The position numbers were made by a program, and so were the translations under genes. Shown here piece by piece: positions 24,942 to 34,055 of a DNA stretch of 64,000 nt; position 1 is the stretch's first letter, and each line of letters begins with the position of its first letter. Under the pieces are notes generated by a model. The model did not search any database. It saw only the letters and a list, made by a program, of their open reading frames with translations, and was not told where the DNA came from. This stretch comes from Microcystis wesenbergii NRERC-220 (GTDB lineage: Bacteria > Cyanobacteriota > Cyanobacteriia > Cyanobacteriales > Microcystaceae), in NCBI RefSeq assembly GCF_032027425.1, contig NZ_JAVSJA010000001.1, positions 2,679,501 through 2,743,500 on the forward strand. Direction: 5' to 3'.

Positions 24942-25819
24942 ATGACCTTAACAGAAAAACGAAAAAACCTTTTGCGATGGATAGTTGAAGGAGTACGGGC
25001 TGGTTATTTTCCCGCCGAGGACAATATTTTGTGGGGTTGTCAGGTTTTCGGAGGTCCTAGTTGGCCAAATTACACGGGTTCTGATAGCTGTCCTGAGGTC
25101 GAATTCGCAACCTTCGATATATTAGAAGAATATGGTTATATTAAGTAGCTCGTTATAATTAAATTAAAAATGGATTTTAGGTTCGATCCCCCCTGCTCCC
25201 CTTGATAAGGTAGGGTTGATTCATGAATCAACCCTACCCTTGATAAGGGTGGTGTCTGATAATTTTTAACGCCTACCTACTTAAGTGGCAACAAAAAAGC
25301 CAGCATCAATACAAAGGCGCTCTAACAGGAAAAGCTTATGAAGCGGTTGATTCTAACTTTGACGAACCCAATCGCTCGGCTATTCCTCATCTAATTCCCT
25401 TGACTGAAGTTGAACATTTAGACTCCGAACTATGGGAGAGAGTCCGTTTTTCTGTGAGTGCGGGTGGAGATAATCCAAAAGCGTGGGATACTGCGATTCG
25501 CAATGCGACAGTGGTTTTAGAAGACCGCATGAGGAAACTGGGAAATATTGATAATATTAATCAAAAAGCCACGGGTAATGGTATTGTTAACCTAATTTTT
25601 GGAAGCAATAAATCTGTACAAAAAGATAAGCTTCCATCAGAAGAATTAGAGGCATACCGTGATTTATATTCGGGTACAATGAAGCTTTTTCGTAACCGTT
25701 ACGCTCATCGATTCATCGATCCTAAACCAGAGGAGGGTGGAGAAATTATCGTATTCATTAATTTATTGTTGAAGATGCTAGATAATTTAGATTGGGAGAC
25801 AGAAAACGAGAATACATAA
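24942..25819 (+). pseudogene. TIGR02391-like (HEPN-related) protein, split by a MITE
   Basis: The N-terminal 68 codons end at a TAG supplied by the element at 25145. After the element the same frame resumes (WQQKSQHQYKGALTGKAYEA) and runs to 25819. Deleting the element and one TTAA copy restores an uninterrupted 245-residue protein. Its C-terminal half contains LWERVRFSVSAGGDNPKAWD, VVLEDRMRKLGN and FRNRYAHRF, the pattern of TIGR02391/Ymh proteins, whose R-N-x-x-A-H resembles the HEPN RNase motif. A TTG at 25400 could still start the C-terminal half, which keeps the RNRYAHR motif. Such proteins are often associated with phage defence; that is inference. Confidence 0.88.
25145..25280. mobile_element. 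TTAA-type MITE inside a gene
   Basis: The 136-bp element starts GTAGCTCGTTATAATT and ends TTTAACGCCTACCTAC. It is flanked by perfect TTAA duplications at 25141-25144 and 25281-25284. It contains the palindrome AGGGTTGATTCATGAATCAA (continuing CCCT) near 25213. Reading-frame restoration after its removal proves the boundaries. Confidence 0.92.
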
Positions 25820-25839
25820 ATCTCTAATTCTTGTCTGGT

Positions 25840-26634
25840 TTAAATATTCACCGATAATTGTCTTCTAGCTTCGTAGAGGATGACAGCAGTAGCGATCGCA
25901 ACATTTAAAGATTCCACACCACCAAAGAGGGGAATTTTCACCGTTTCATCGGCTAAAGCCGCTAATTGGGGTGATAAACCGGCTCCTTCATTGCCTAATA
26001 ATATTAAAGTCGGACGGGTAAAATCAATCTCCCAATGGCTTTTGGTGGCTGTGGGTAAAGTCGCGATCGCTTTTACCCCCTGTGCTTGATATTTTTTCAC
26101 TAAAGCCGATAAATCCGATTCTACCACCAGGGGCGATCGAAACCATTCCCCGGCCGAACTGCGGATCACTTTGGGGTTATCGATTTCGACGCTATCGAGA
26201 CTTAACCAAATACCCTGTACCTCTGTAGCCACGGCAGTGCGGATAATAGTGCCGAGATTACCCGGATCCTGCAATCTTTCCAAAACTAAGCCCAATTGTA
26301 GCGGATTTTGGGGGACTGGATGAAGGTGATGACGGGAAATAGTGGCAATCACACCATCGGGATTAACCGTTGTTGCTAGGGAAGCGAGGACTTCTGGGGA
26401 AACTATCTCGACTCGTTTGGCTTGATTTTGAAGCTTCTCTGCTAATTGTCCCTGTCTTTGCCGCCACTTTTCAGTATAACAAACCGTCTCTAGGGAACAA
26501 TTCAGGGCTAAAGCCGTCTCTAGTAAGTGCGTTCCCTCAATTAAGGACAAATTCTGCTCCTGTCGCTCTCTAGTGCGGTGTAGCTTGCGAATTTGCTTGA
26601 TTAAAGGGTTTTGAACACTGCTAATCATAGCCAA
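25840..26634 (-). CDS. TrmH-family RNA 2'-O-methyltransferase
   Basis: The 264-residue protein belongs to the SpoU/TrmH group, which methylates ribose 2'-OH in rRNA or tRNA using S-adenosylmethionine through a knotted fold. The N-terminal substrate-binding domain reads NPLIKQIRKLHRTRERQEQN. The knot motifs are ERLQDPGNLGTIIRTAVATE, LILLGNEGAGLSPQL and VKIPLFGGVESLNVAIATAV. The target nucleotide is unknown. It runs toward a tRNA-Leu gene on the same strand, which lies upstream. Confidence 0.93.
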   Translation of the reverse strand: MAMISSVQNPLIKQIRKLHRTRERQEQNLSLIEGTHLLETALALNCSLETVCYTEKWRQRQGQLAEKLQNQAKRVEIVSPEVLASLATTVNPDGVIATISRHHLHPVPQNPLQLGLVLERLQDPGNLGTIIRTAVATEVQGIWLSLDSVEIDNPKVIRSSAGEWFRSPLVVESDLSALVKKYQAQGVKAIATLPTATKSHWEIDFTRPTLILLGNEGAGLSPQLAALADETVKIPLFGGVESLNVAIATAVILYEARRQLSVNI

Positions 26635-26690
26635 TCGGATTTTTCACCCCGCTAGGGCTACCCTAAACAACTGCGTCTTGAGGGAGATAA

Positions 26691-26774
26691 TGCGGAACTC
26701 GGGACTTGAACCCGAAAGTCTTTGCAGACACTAGAACCTGAATCTAGCGCGTCTACCAATTCCGCCAGTTCCGC
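26691..26774 (-). tRNA. tRNA-Leu (CAG)
   Basis: The 84-nt minus-strand sequence folds into a class II tRNA. The acceptor stem pairs GCGGAAC with GTTCCGC. The D arm contains AATTGGTAGACGC. The anticodon stem CTAGA/TCTAG holds the loop TTCAGGT with anticodon CAG. The long variable arm is TGTCTGCAAAGACTTT-like, and the T arm is CGGGTTCAAGTCCCG. CCA is not encoded. Confidence 0.96.
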
Positions 26775-26953
26775 ATTCTTCTTTCACAATCTTTTATTAT
26801 ACTATCGGACAATCCATAAGTCAAGATAGTTGAGATAATTAAGACAAAAATCGCTTTTCGGGGTAGAATCACGAATAATTTCCTCAAAAATCTGATAAAA
26901 TGCAGTCTCATTTTGCTGAAGCTTTCCTTAGCCAAGACTCCCAACCAAGATAA

Positions 26954-28279
26954 ATGAATCATCCTATGACCATCGATACCGAGCATCCCTATTTAGAAAT
27001 TCAAGGTCGTCACTCTCTCAAGGGTGAAGTTAAGATCAGTGGTGCCAAAAATGCCGCTCTAGTGATTATGGCGGGGGCTTTACTCTGCTCCGACGAGTGC
27101 CAGATTAGTAATGTACCAGCCCTAGCCGATATCGAGCGGATGAGTCAAATTCTCTCGGCTTTGGGCGTGCAAGTCCGTCGCACTGGAGATAGACTAGAGA
27201 TTGATGGCAGAGACCTCCAACAAGCTCAAGCACCCTACGATCTCGTCTCCCAGTTGCGAGCCAGTTTTTTTGCCATTGGACCGATTTTAGCCCGTTTAGG
27301 AGAAGCAAAAGTTCCCCTTCCCGGCGGCTGCGCCATTGGGGCCAGACCAGTGGATCTGCACGTTAGGGGCCTACAGTCAATGGGTGCAGATGTATTAATT
27401 GATCGGGGCATGGTACACGCCCGCGTTAAGGGTAATGGTTGTCTGAAAGGGGCGAATATTTATCTGGATTATCCCAGTGTGGGAGCGACGGAAACCCTAA
27501 TGATGGCGGCGACTTTAGCGGAAGGGGAAACCATTCTCGGTAATGCGGCCCAGGAGCCAGAGGTGATTGATTTAGCCGATTTTTGTGTTTCCATGGGGGC
27601 AAAAATTCGCGGTGCCGGGACCAATACAATTGTCATCGAGGGAGTTTCCCGTCTGCACAGTACCGATTACAGTATCATTCCCGATCGCATTGAAGCCGGG
27701 ACTTTACTGATAGCTGGGGCGATTACCCGCTCGGAAATTAGTCTTTATCCCGTGATTCCCAGCCATTTAGCTTCGGTAATTGCCAAACTGCACGAAATCG
27801 GTCCGGAAGTGGTGGAAGATGGTCCCAATCGTCTCCGGATTATCCCTAGAGACTTAAAAGCCACCGATATGGAAACCCTGCCCTATCCCGGTTTTCCCAC
27901 GGATATGCAGGCCCAATTTATGGCTCTATTAACTTTAGCCGAGGGCAGTAGTGTGGTTAATGAGACGGTTTTTGAAAACCGTCTGCGTCATGTGGCCGAA
28001 TTAAAGCGTCTGGGAGCAGATATCAAGGTCAAAGGAAATGTGGCCTTAGTGCGCGGTGTGCCTTTCCTCTCCGGGGCACCGGTGATGGCCACGGATCTAC
28101 GCGCTTCGGCAGCTTTGGTGGTGGCGGGATTGGCAGCCCGGGGGACTACTATTGTGCAGGGACTCCATCACCTCGATCGAGGTTACGATAATTTAGAGGG
28201 TAAATTAAGAGCATTAGGGGCAAATTTACGCCGGGTTGATCCTTTGGCCTCAGAATTGGCTACCCTGACCCAATCTTAA
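26954..28279 (+). CDS. murA: UDP-N-acetylglucosamine 1-carboxyvinyltransferase
   Basis: MurA adds enolpyruvate from PEP to UDP-GlcNAc, the first committed step in peptidoglycan synthesis. The 441-residue protein has [20 protein letters not shown] at the N-terminus and the catalytic loop [15 protein letters not shown], whose Cys is the fosfomycin target. [17 protein letters not shown] and [13 protein letters not shown] are also typical. ATG at 26954 or the in-frame ATG four codons later could be the start. A 52-bp hairpin follows the stop. Confidence 0.98.
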   Translation: MNHPMTIDTEHPYLEIQGRHSLKGEVKISGAKNAALVIMAGALLCSDECQISNVPALADIERMSQILSALGVQVRRTGDRLEIDGRDLQQAQAPYDLVSQLRASFFAIGPILARLGEAKVPLPGGCAIGARPVDLHVRGLQSMGADVLIDRGMVHARVKGNGCLKGANIYLDYPSVGATETLMMAATLAEGETILGNAAQEPEVIDLADFCVSMGAKIRGAGTNTIVIEGVSRLHSTDYSIIPDRIEAGTLLIAGAITRSEISLYPVIPSHLASVIAKLHEIGPEVVEDGPNRLRIIPRDLKATDMETLPYPGFPTDMQAQFMALLTLAEGSSVVNETVFENRLRHVAELKRLGADIKVKGNVALVRGVPFLSGAPVMATDLRASAALVVAGLAARGTTIVQGLHHLDRGYDNLEGKLRALGANLRRVDPLASELATLTQS

Positions 28280-28295
28280 GAGGATGATTAGTTAT

Positions 28296-28347
28296 CGCTG
28301 TTCTATCAGTGTTGAGGATTCCCGTGAGCAACACCGATAGAACAGCG
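28296..28347 (+). terminator. Hairpin after murA
   Basis: CGCTGTTCTATCAGTGTTG at 28296-28314 pairs with CAACACCGATAGAACAGCG at 28329-28347, with one mismatch. It begins 17 bp after the murA stop. There is no strong T run, so termination is probable but not certain. Confidence 0.6.
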
Positions 28348-28400
28348 TTAATCGTGCTTAGTTGTTCTATATTGACGGAACCTTTCATCAGCGATCGCAT

Positions 28401-29003
28401 TTACCAAATCTTAGCCATTACTAATACAAACCCCGGCAATTCTGGATCACCACTAATGGTTTCAGGAGCATTTAAAATCTCCGGTTCTTGATGGGGACGA
28501 TAAATATAGACTTGGCGATTTTGGCGATCTATTAACCAACCCAATAAAGTACCATTGGCAATATATTCTTCCATCTTTTTCTGCAAACTGGATACTGTAT
28601 CACTAGCAGAACGTAATTCAATGACAAAATCGGGACAGATGGGGGCAAAAGAGGCTTTTTGTTTTTCTGTTAAAGCATTCCAGCGTTCTAATTTAATCCA
28701 AGCAGCATCGGGTGAACGAGTCGCACCATTGGGCAGCGTAAAACCCGCACTGGAATCAAACCCAAGCCCCGTTCCATCTAGTTCTGACCAGTTCCCCAGT
28801 TGCACAGCTATATTAAGATTGCGATTACCCGTATCTGAAAAAGCAGGGGGCATAACGATCACTTCTCCACTAGCGCTGCGTTCAATGCGTAAATCCCGAT
28901 TGGCTAAACAAAATTCATAAAATTGCTCCTCCGTCATCGGCATAATCCAAGGAAGATCAATCATCAAAGGAGCCGAGGTCGCTTGCACAAGTAGTGTCGT
29001 CAT
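28401..29003 (-). CDS. Uma2-family (DUF820) putative endonuclease
   Basis: The 200-residue protein shows the DUF820/Uma2 restriction-endonuclease-like fold: RIERSASGEVIVMPPAFSDT, SPDAAWIKLERW, CPDFVIELRSASDTVSSLQ and LGWLIDRQNRQVYIYRP. The D-x(n)-E-x-R variant of the PD-(D/E)xK active site is in DFVIELRS. These proteins are very common in cyanobacteria, in many copies per genome; their natural role is unclear. A second, diverged member lies at 54460. Confidence 0.93.
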   Translation of the reverse strand: MTTLLVQATSAPLMIDLPWIMPMTEEQFYEFCLANRDLRIERSASGEVIVMPPAFSDTGNRNLNIAVQLGNWSELDGTGLGFDSSAGFTLPNGATRSPDAAWIKLERWNALTEKQKASFAPICPDFVIELRSASDTVSSLQKKMEEYIANGTLLGWLIDRQNRQVYIYRPHQEPEILNAPETISGDPELPGFVLVMAKIW

Positions 29004-29252
29004 ATTTTCGCCCTACTCAAGAATTACACGAATTAACAACTGAATGCCCTTCAATCTTAACTTAGCTCTAGTCATCGGCATTATTGACTACTAAAAGATA
29101 GAAGGCGATCGCTCTTATCGTTGCCAAAGAAGCCTGACGGAGAGGAATGTAAATATTTATAAAAATGTAGCTTAGAATACAGTTCGGGGGGGGGTAATGT
29201 GTATCATACGGACGTGAAATTAACACTGTAAAGTTAACACAGGAGAAAGATA

Positions 29253-29900
29253 ATGAATCACGTTTGGTATTTCTCACTAGGAGCAGTTTTTGGGGCGGTT
29301 GTCTCCGCTCCGATGGCGGCATATTCCTTTCCCATAGCATCCCCAGGCACTGAAGGGATAAAAGTGTTGGTAAGTAATACTTCTCCAGTAATAGCGACTT
29401 ATGAGGGCAATTCTGCCTCGTTCAGCAACAGTTTGTACTTAATGCTTGATGGATTAGGCAACCCTGGTGACGATGGAGATTTTTCTAACGATCTTTTTAT
29501 CTTCAATAATCTCTCTTCGACAGTGGGTAGTACGGTATCATTAGGTTCTTTTTCTATCGGTGCTGAATTGATATTCCGACTGTTTGTCCAAAATACAGGG
29601 AATAACTTTTTTACCGGACCCGCTAGCCGAAATCCAGACAACAAGACTCATGCCAGAGTGCAAGAAAACTGGATGCCAAACAAAACTTTAGTCAGCTTTG
29701 AAGATCTGTTTAATGGTCCATTTAATTACAATGACCTGAGCTTCTCTTTTACCAATACCAACACCGGTACTATGCTAGTGCCTGAACCCACCTCAACCCT
29801 CAGTCTCCTCGTCCTCGGCACTCTCGGCGCAGCTTCAACCCTCAAGCGCCAATTGAAATCCTCCAAATCCTCAGAAAAAGAAACCACAAAAGTCTCCTAA
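29253..29900 (+). CDS. PEP-CTERM sorting-domain protein
   Basis: The 215-residue exported protein has a signal peptide (about 1-25, ending near APMAAYS). The middle is a non-catalytic, aspartate- and asparagine-rich region (LGNPGDDGDFSNDLFIFN). The C-terminal sorting signal is PEP in VPEPTSTLSLLVLGTLGAAS, followed by a basic tail. Exosortase would cleave it at PEP and pass it to the envelope or outside. No exosortase gene is in the window. The region upstream includes a run of eight or nine G at about 29186. Confidence 0.88.
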   Translation: MNHVWYFSLGAVFGAVVSAPMAAYSFPIASPGTEGIKVLVSNTSPVIATYEGNSASFSNSLYLMLDGLGNPGDDGDFSNDLFIFNNLSSTVGSTVSLGSFSIGAELIFRLFVQNTGNNFFTGPASRNPDNKTHARVQENWMPNKTLVSFEDLFNGPFNYNDLSFSFTNTNTGTMLVPEPTSTLSLLVLGTLGAASTLKRQLKSSKSSEKETTKVS

Positions 29901-29965
29901 TACCATCAATAAAATCCGACAATTCCCTTTCATTAATTAGAGGGGTTTTTATCAGTTGTCATACT

Positions 29966-30018
29966 AAATCCGTTGAGTAACGCACAGAAAACGGGTTTCT
30001 CGGAGAAACCCGTTTTCT
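29966..30018 (+). repeat. 53-bp repeat with 15-bp hairpin, copy 1
   Basis: AAATCCGTTGAGTAACGCAC is followed by the hairpin GAAAACGGGTTTCTC/GAGAAACCCGTTTTC around one G. The same 53 bp occurs inverted at 63750-63802. The hairpin could also end transcription of the PEP-CTERM gene. Confidence 0.85.
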
Positions 30019-30107
30019 ATCCGCAAGCAAGATTTGAGCATAATTCAGCCGACAAACTACCATTAATGCTTGGGGATAGTTTTTCCTAGCTTAGGGGGAT
30101 TGAAAGT

Positions 30108-31091
30108 TTAATTTTCCCTGAATCTTTCTAACAGTTCTGAGCGAGATAAATTAGCCAGAGAAAGAAGTAACCCGGTGCGTTCGGAGATGGGAAGTTGGGC
30201 AATCTGTTCCACCAGACCAGATAATTCTGCATCTAGGCTGCCAAAGCGTCCTTCCAGAAGACTGGTTATCAGGGAATACCGTTCTTCTAAACTGCCTCGT
30301 TGTATCCCTTCTTGCATCCCTTCTTGTATCCCTCGTTGTATCCCTTCTTGTATCCCTTCTTGTTTCCACTCTTCTCGTTGTTGTAAATAAGCTGGTGATA
30401 GGTTCATAATGTCCTCCTGTTCTTCGGCACTTAAATTATCTCTTAATTCCAAACTCTTGCGCCAGTTGGCCAGAATTTCCAGTAAATTCTCTTGGAAAGG
30501 ATTACCTTCAGGCAATTGCACTAATTCTTCTACTGCTCGTTTCTGTGTCCCTCCTTTTCCTAGCACCCTCAACCATAAAGTCTCCTCATTGACTGGTAAT
30601 TGATGGATGGCGACAATTCCTGTTTTGAACAGGCTAGGGGAAAAATAAACTCCTTTTCCCCACTCCTCTTTCATCCCCTCTTCTGGTAGGAATGAAGGGG
30701 GGATTCCCACGACTTCTTCAATCATTCTCGCCGAAAAAGTAGGCGTTAAAATCCAGAGAACTGGTAGTTCAGCTTCAGTTAGAGTTTTGTTTGTCCGTTT
30801 CGCCTTCCTCAAGACCTCGCCATGAACCGCATATAACTTTGAGATGCAACTGCGAATCTCTACCTCGGAGGGAGGATTACGGAAGGGTTCAAATAAGCAG
30901 CAAGTCGCCGCCATTTTAGCGAGTAAGCCCAAGGGTAATTCAGTCCTTGATGCTGAACTGTCTGGTTCAAACCAGACATCGATTTCTTGAACTTCACTCT
31001 TGACTTTCTTGCTCTTTTTAATCGTTCCCAGAGACCCTAAGAGTTCTTCTAAATATTCCTTGGCAAATTGGTCGTGAATTTGGCGAGTCAT
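30108..31091 (-). CDS. Rpn/PD-(D/E)xK-like cyanobacterial protein
   Basis: The 327-residue protein starts MTRQIHDQFAKEYLEELLGS and has EIDVWFEPDS, the usual core of a cyanobacterial family often misnamed flagellar assembly protein H. Its first half looks like a PD-(D/E)xK nuclease fold (FEPFRNPPSEVEIRSCISKL, then LPVLWILTPT). A coiled segment at about 245-268 consists of EGIQ/RGIQ/EGMQ four-residue units. The DNA shows them as a short tandem repeat at 30300-30365. The C-terminal helical tail (LAQLPISERT-like) resembles DUF4351. Activity is unproven. Confidence 0.75.
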   Translation of the reverse strand: MTRQIHDQFAKEYLEELLGSLGTIKKSKKVKSEVQEIDVWFEPDSSASRTELPLGLLAKMAATCCLFEPFRNPPSEVEIRSCISKLYAVHGEVLRKAKRTNKTLTEAELPVLWILTPTFSARMIEEVVGIPPSFLPEEGMKEEWGKGVYFSPSLFKTGIVAIHQLPVNEETLWLRVLGKGGTQKRAVEELVQLPEGNPFQENLLEILANWRKSLELRDNLSAEEQEDIMNLSPAYLQQREEWKQEGIQEGIQRGIQEGMQEGIQRGSLEERYSLITSLLEGRFGSLDAELSGLVEQIAQLPISERTGLLLSLANLSRSELLERFREN

Positions 31092-31425
31092 TGCAGGGGA
31101 TAATTAAGCCGAGAAAGTACAATAATAATCTTGTCAGATCATAGCAAGTTTTGAGAATTTATCTTTTTAATCAACAGCACCAGTGTGCGAACCAATCGGA
31201 TCTCTTATTCTTTGTGTAACAAGTTTAACTTATATAATAGCGATCGGTCTTTGTGTTCTTTGTGTCTCTGTGGTTCTTCACACTCATTGCTTAAAGGCCC
31301 CTTCTCAAGTTCCCAGAGCTTAGTCGCTAATATTCCGAAAGTGACAGAAAAGGGATAATCTTGCGATCAATTGCCCAAAATAAAGGCTAGAATCGAAATA
31401 TAGTATCGATCGCTACGGATTTTTC
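31092..31425. other. Intergenic region between divergent genes
   Basis: I see no gene in these 334 bp. There is a short CTTTGTGTTCTTTGTGTCTC low-complexity run near 31250. The rest should contain the promoters of the Rpn-like gene and of the SIMPL gene, the latter with a GATCGAT-containing leader. Confidence 0.5.
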
Positions 31426-32133
31426 ATGAATTACAGAAAATTTTGCTTGGCTTTTTTGCTGTCCCTTATCCTCATCAACACCGGATTAGTTATGCCTAGT
31501 TACGCAAACGAAAGAGAATTGAGGACAATTACCGTAACGGGAGAAGGAATAGAAAATATCGCCACTTCTCAAGCAATAGTGCGCTTAGGGGTAGAAATTC
31601 AAGGCAAAGAAGCGGGTAAGGTGCAGCGGGAAACCGCCAATCGTAGCGATGCGGTGGTTAAATTTCTCCGTTCCCGTCAAGTGGAAAAATTGGAAACCAC
31701 CGGCATTAGTTTACAGCCCAATTACGACTTCAGCAACAATCAAAGACGTTTAATCGGTTATATCGGGGCTAATTTGATTAGTTTTCAGGTTGATATAGCC
31801 CAAGCGGGGATTTTAATCGATGAAGCGGTGAAAGTCGGGGCAACACGCATCGATGGGGTCAGTTTTACTGCTGGAGAATCAGCGATCGCAGCCGCCCAAA
31901 GAACCGCTCTCATCAAAGCCACGGAACAAGCTAGAGAACAGGCGACAATCGTGTTACAAGCCCTCGGTTTAGTGCCGAAAGAAACGGTTTCTATCCAAGT
32001 GGGTAATACAGGTAATCCCGTGCCAATAGCTCGCTCAGAAGCGGTTTTTCGGAGTGCCGATGCTGCCAGTAGCCCGGTTATCGGAGGGGAACAAACCCTG
32101 CGCGCTGCTGTCACCCTCGAAATTAGCTATTAA
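31426..32133 (+). CDS. SIMPL-domain (DUF541) exported protein
   Basis: The 235-residue protein has a clear signal peptide (about 1-27, ending YANE). It then carries the SIMPL fold: RTITVTGEGIENIATSQAIV, LETTGISLQPNYDF and GATRIDGVSFTAGES. SIMPL proteins such as mammalian SIMPL and bacterial BP26 form oligomeric rings in the periplasm or outer membrane of bacteria. The function in cyanobacteria is unknown. It may be transcribed with the hydrolase gene 117 bp downstream. Confidence 0.9.
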   Translation: MNYRKFCLAFLLSLILINTGLVMPSYANERELRTITVTGEGIENIATSQAIVRLGVEIQGKEAGKVQRETANRSDAVVKFLRSRQVEKLETTGISLQPNYDFSNNQRRLIGYIGANLISFQVDIAQAGILIDEAVKVGATRIDGVSFTAGESAIAAAQRTALIKATEQAREQATIVLQALGLVPKETVSIQVGNTGNPVPIARSEAVFRSADAASSPVIGGEQTLRAAVTLEISY

Positions 32134-32250
32134 GATAACTTTCAGCTATCAGTTATCAGCCTGGGTTTTTTTGACCGGAAATCTTGGATACAGGCTGATA
32201 AAATCAACGCCGATGCTCGGAAACTCTAGAAAAAACTGTCCCCCTCATCC

Positions 32251-33138
32251 GTGAATTATCCCAACTTTTTACCCACTGTTAGGGAGGGATTGAGTGAAGA
32301 TACCTCCCTTGCTCTCCTCGAAAATATCCAACAAATTGCCATCGATAGCCCCATCTATCCTCGATCGATTCTAACTACCTATAGTCAACAAGGGCAAGGT
32401 CAACCGCCTTTTGTCCTCCTGCACGGTTTTGATAGTTCCCTGCTGGAATTTCGGCGTTTACTACCTTTCCTCGCCCAAAATAGGGAAACTTGGGCGATAG
32501 ATCTACTCGGCTTCGGTTTTACTGAGCGATACCCAGATTTACAAGTATCTCCGAAAACTATTAAAAGCCATCTTTACCATTTCTGGAGAACTGCGATCGC
32601 CAAACCGATAATTTTAGTCGGTGCTTCCATGGGGGGTGCAGTGGCCCTAGATTTTGCCCTCTCCTACCCAGAAATAGTGGCAAAATTAGTCCTGATTGAC
32701 AGCGCAGGACTAGCTAACCCCCCAGTTTTGGGTAAATTGATGTTTTCTCCCCTCGATAAGTGGGCAACTAATTTTTTAGCCAATCCCCGCGTGCGTCAAA
32801 ATATCAGTCGTACTGCCTATTTTGATGCAACTTTGGCCACTGTTGATGCTTGCACCTGTGCCAATCTGCACCTGAATTGTCCCCACTGGAGTGAGGCTTT
32901 AATCTCCTTTACCAAAAGTGGCGGTTATGGGGCATTTTTGCCGAAATTAAGCCAAATAAACCGAGAAACGCTGATTATTTGGGGAGAAAACGATCAAATC
33001 TTAGGCACAAAAGACGCGAAGATATTTCAGCAGGCCTTACCCAATAATCAACTGGTCTGGATTCCTCGCTGTGGTCATGTTCCCCACCTCGAAAAACCGG
33101 AACTTACCGCAGCCGCGATAGTTAAATTTGCGAGCTAA
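32251..33138 (+). CDS. Alpha/beta-fold hydrolase
   Basis: The 295-residue protein has the alpha/beta hydrolase core. The oxyanion strand is PPFVLLHGFDSSLLEFRRLL, the nucleophile Ser is in LVGASMGGAVALDFAL, the acid is in LIIWGENDQILG and the His is in RCGHVPHLEKP. GTG at 32251 is the likely start since no ATG is suitably placed. The cap region contains an unusual cysteine cluster (DACTCANLHLNCPHW). Substrate is unknown. Confidence 0.88.
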   Translation: MNYPNFLPTVREGLSEDTSLALLENIQQIAIDSPIYPRSILTTYSQQGQGQPPFVLLHGFDSSLLEFRRLLPFLAQNRETWAIDLLGFGFTERYPDLQVSPKTIKSHLYHFWRTAIAKPIILVGASMGGAVALDFALSYPEIVAKLVLIDSAGLANPPVLGKLMFSPLDKWATNFLANPRVRQNISRTAYFDATLATVDACTCANLHLNCPHWSEALISFTKSGGYGAFLPKLSQINRETLIIWGENDQILGTKDAKIFQQALPNNQLVWIPRCGHVPHLEKPELTAAAIVKFAS

Positions 33139-33180
33139 GAACTTATAATGGGATTATTTGACCCTATGGTGCCAACTTTT

Positions 33181-33558
33181 ATGAAATTTTTGCCGATCAC
33201 TCTCGCTGCATTCAGCCTTCTGAGTTTATCTGTCAATATTCCTGCTACCGTGGCCACACAACAGCTTTTTTGTCGAGGTCGCATGAATAACGGTTGGTCC
33301 TATTCGGCAGAATTTCTCAATGGACGTTTTGAACGCATTCGCTGGACGCGTTCTGGTCAACCTCCCCAAGTTTCTAGCCTTAGTTTTAAAAATACTAACA
33401 ACAAAGGACAACCGATTTATCGTGGCAGTTTATTCGCCGCAGTCAGTGTGACTCTGATAGACTTATCGAAAGGAGATGTCCGTCCCGGTTCGCAAATTTC
33501 CGTGGGAGTGGAAGAATGGGGTTGGTCGCGGGGAAACTGCGCTCTTTCTAACCGATAA
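33181..33558 (+). CDS. Small exported protein, unknown family
   Basis: I do not recognise this 125-residue protein. It starts with a signal peptide (MKFLPITLAAFSLLSLSVNI, cut near ATVATQ), followed by a small beta-rich domain with two cysteines (LFCRGRMNNGWSYSAEF and SRGNCALSNR) likely to form a disulfide. In-frame starts at 33148 and 33166 would add a non-signal leader; 33181 is preferred because the signal peptide then begins at residue 1. It lies 42 bp downstream of the hydrolase gene. Confidence 0.6.
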   Translation: MKFLPITLAAFSLLSLSVNIPATVATQQLFCRGRMNNGWSYSAEFLNGRFERIRWTRSGQPPQVSSLSFKNTNNKGQPIYRGSLFAAVSVTLIDLSKGDVRPGSQISVGVEEWGWSRGNCALSNR

Positions 33559-34055
33559 TTCTGGTTGTTAGCGGACAGTCATGATTAAAATTATCCCAGG
33601 GGGACAAACTGGAGTCGATTTGAAGAGCTAAGTAGTCGTGCAAAATAAATTTCCTAGTGAAGAAAGGCAAAAGGCAGGAGGCAAGAGGCAAGGGGGGGTA
33701 GATATGTGTAATTAATTTTGCTTAGGTACTTACCGACTCCTCCGGGGTCAGGGTAAAGGCATCTCAAAGGCTATTGACAATTGGCTAATTTTGTCGGCTG
33801 CTTGCTGTGTAGGCATTTCAAATGCTACCAGTCAATCAGAATATTTACGAACTCGACCTATGTATCTTATGCCTTTGATAAAATCAAAAATAATGGCGTA
33901 CATTGGTTGGATAAATTATCTTTTTTCAGTTATATTCAGGCTGCCTAGAGTTATTATTAACTACAGTATTAAGTTTTTTGAAGGGAGGGAATGCTCCAGA
34001 ATCGCGACTATAATGAGTAAACAGATCATTCCTGTGTCGGCGAGAGCGAGAAAAT
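33559..34055. other. Intergenic region with low-complexity sequence
   Basis: The 497-bp stretch contains a GGCAAAAGGCAGGAGGCAAG block (about 33665-33695) followed by GGGGGGG. An open frame at 33791-34069 overlaps gatB and has no coding character. The promoter of gatB is presumably at 33950-34030. Confidence 0.5.

Noticed and set aside
28555-28920. 121-codon plus-strand frame
   Set aside because: It is antisense to the Uma2 gene; similar antisense frames occur at the other Uma2 gene, reflecting codon structure.
30175-30390. Frame with CIPSCIPS repeats
   Set aside because: It is the antisense of the EGIQ repeat region of the Rpn-like gene.
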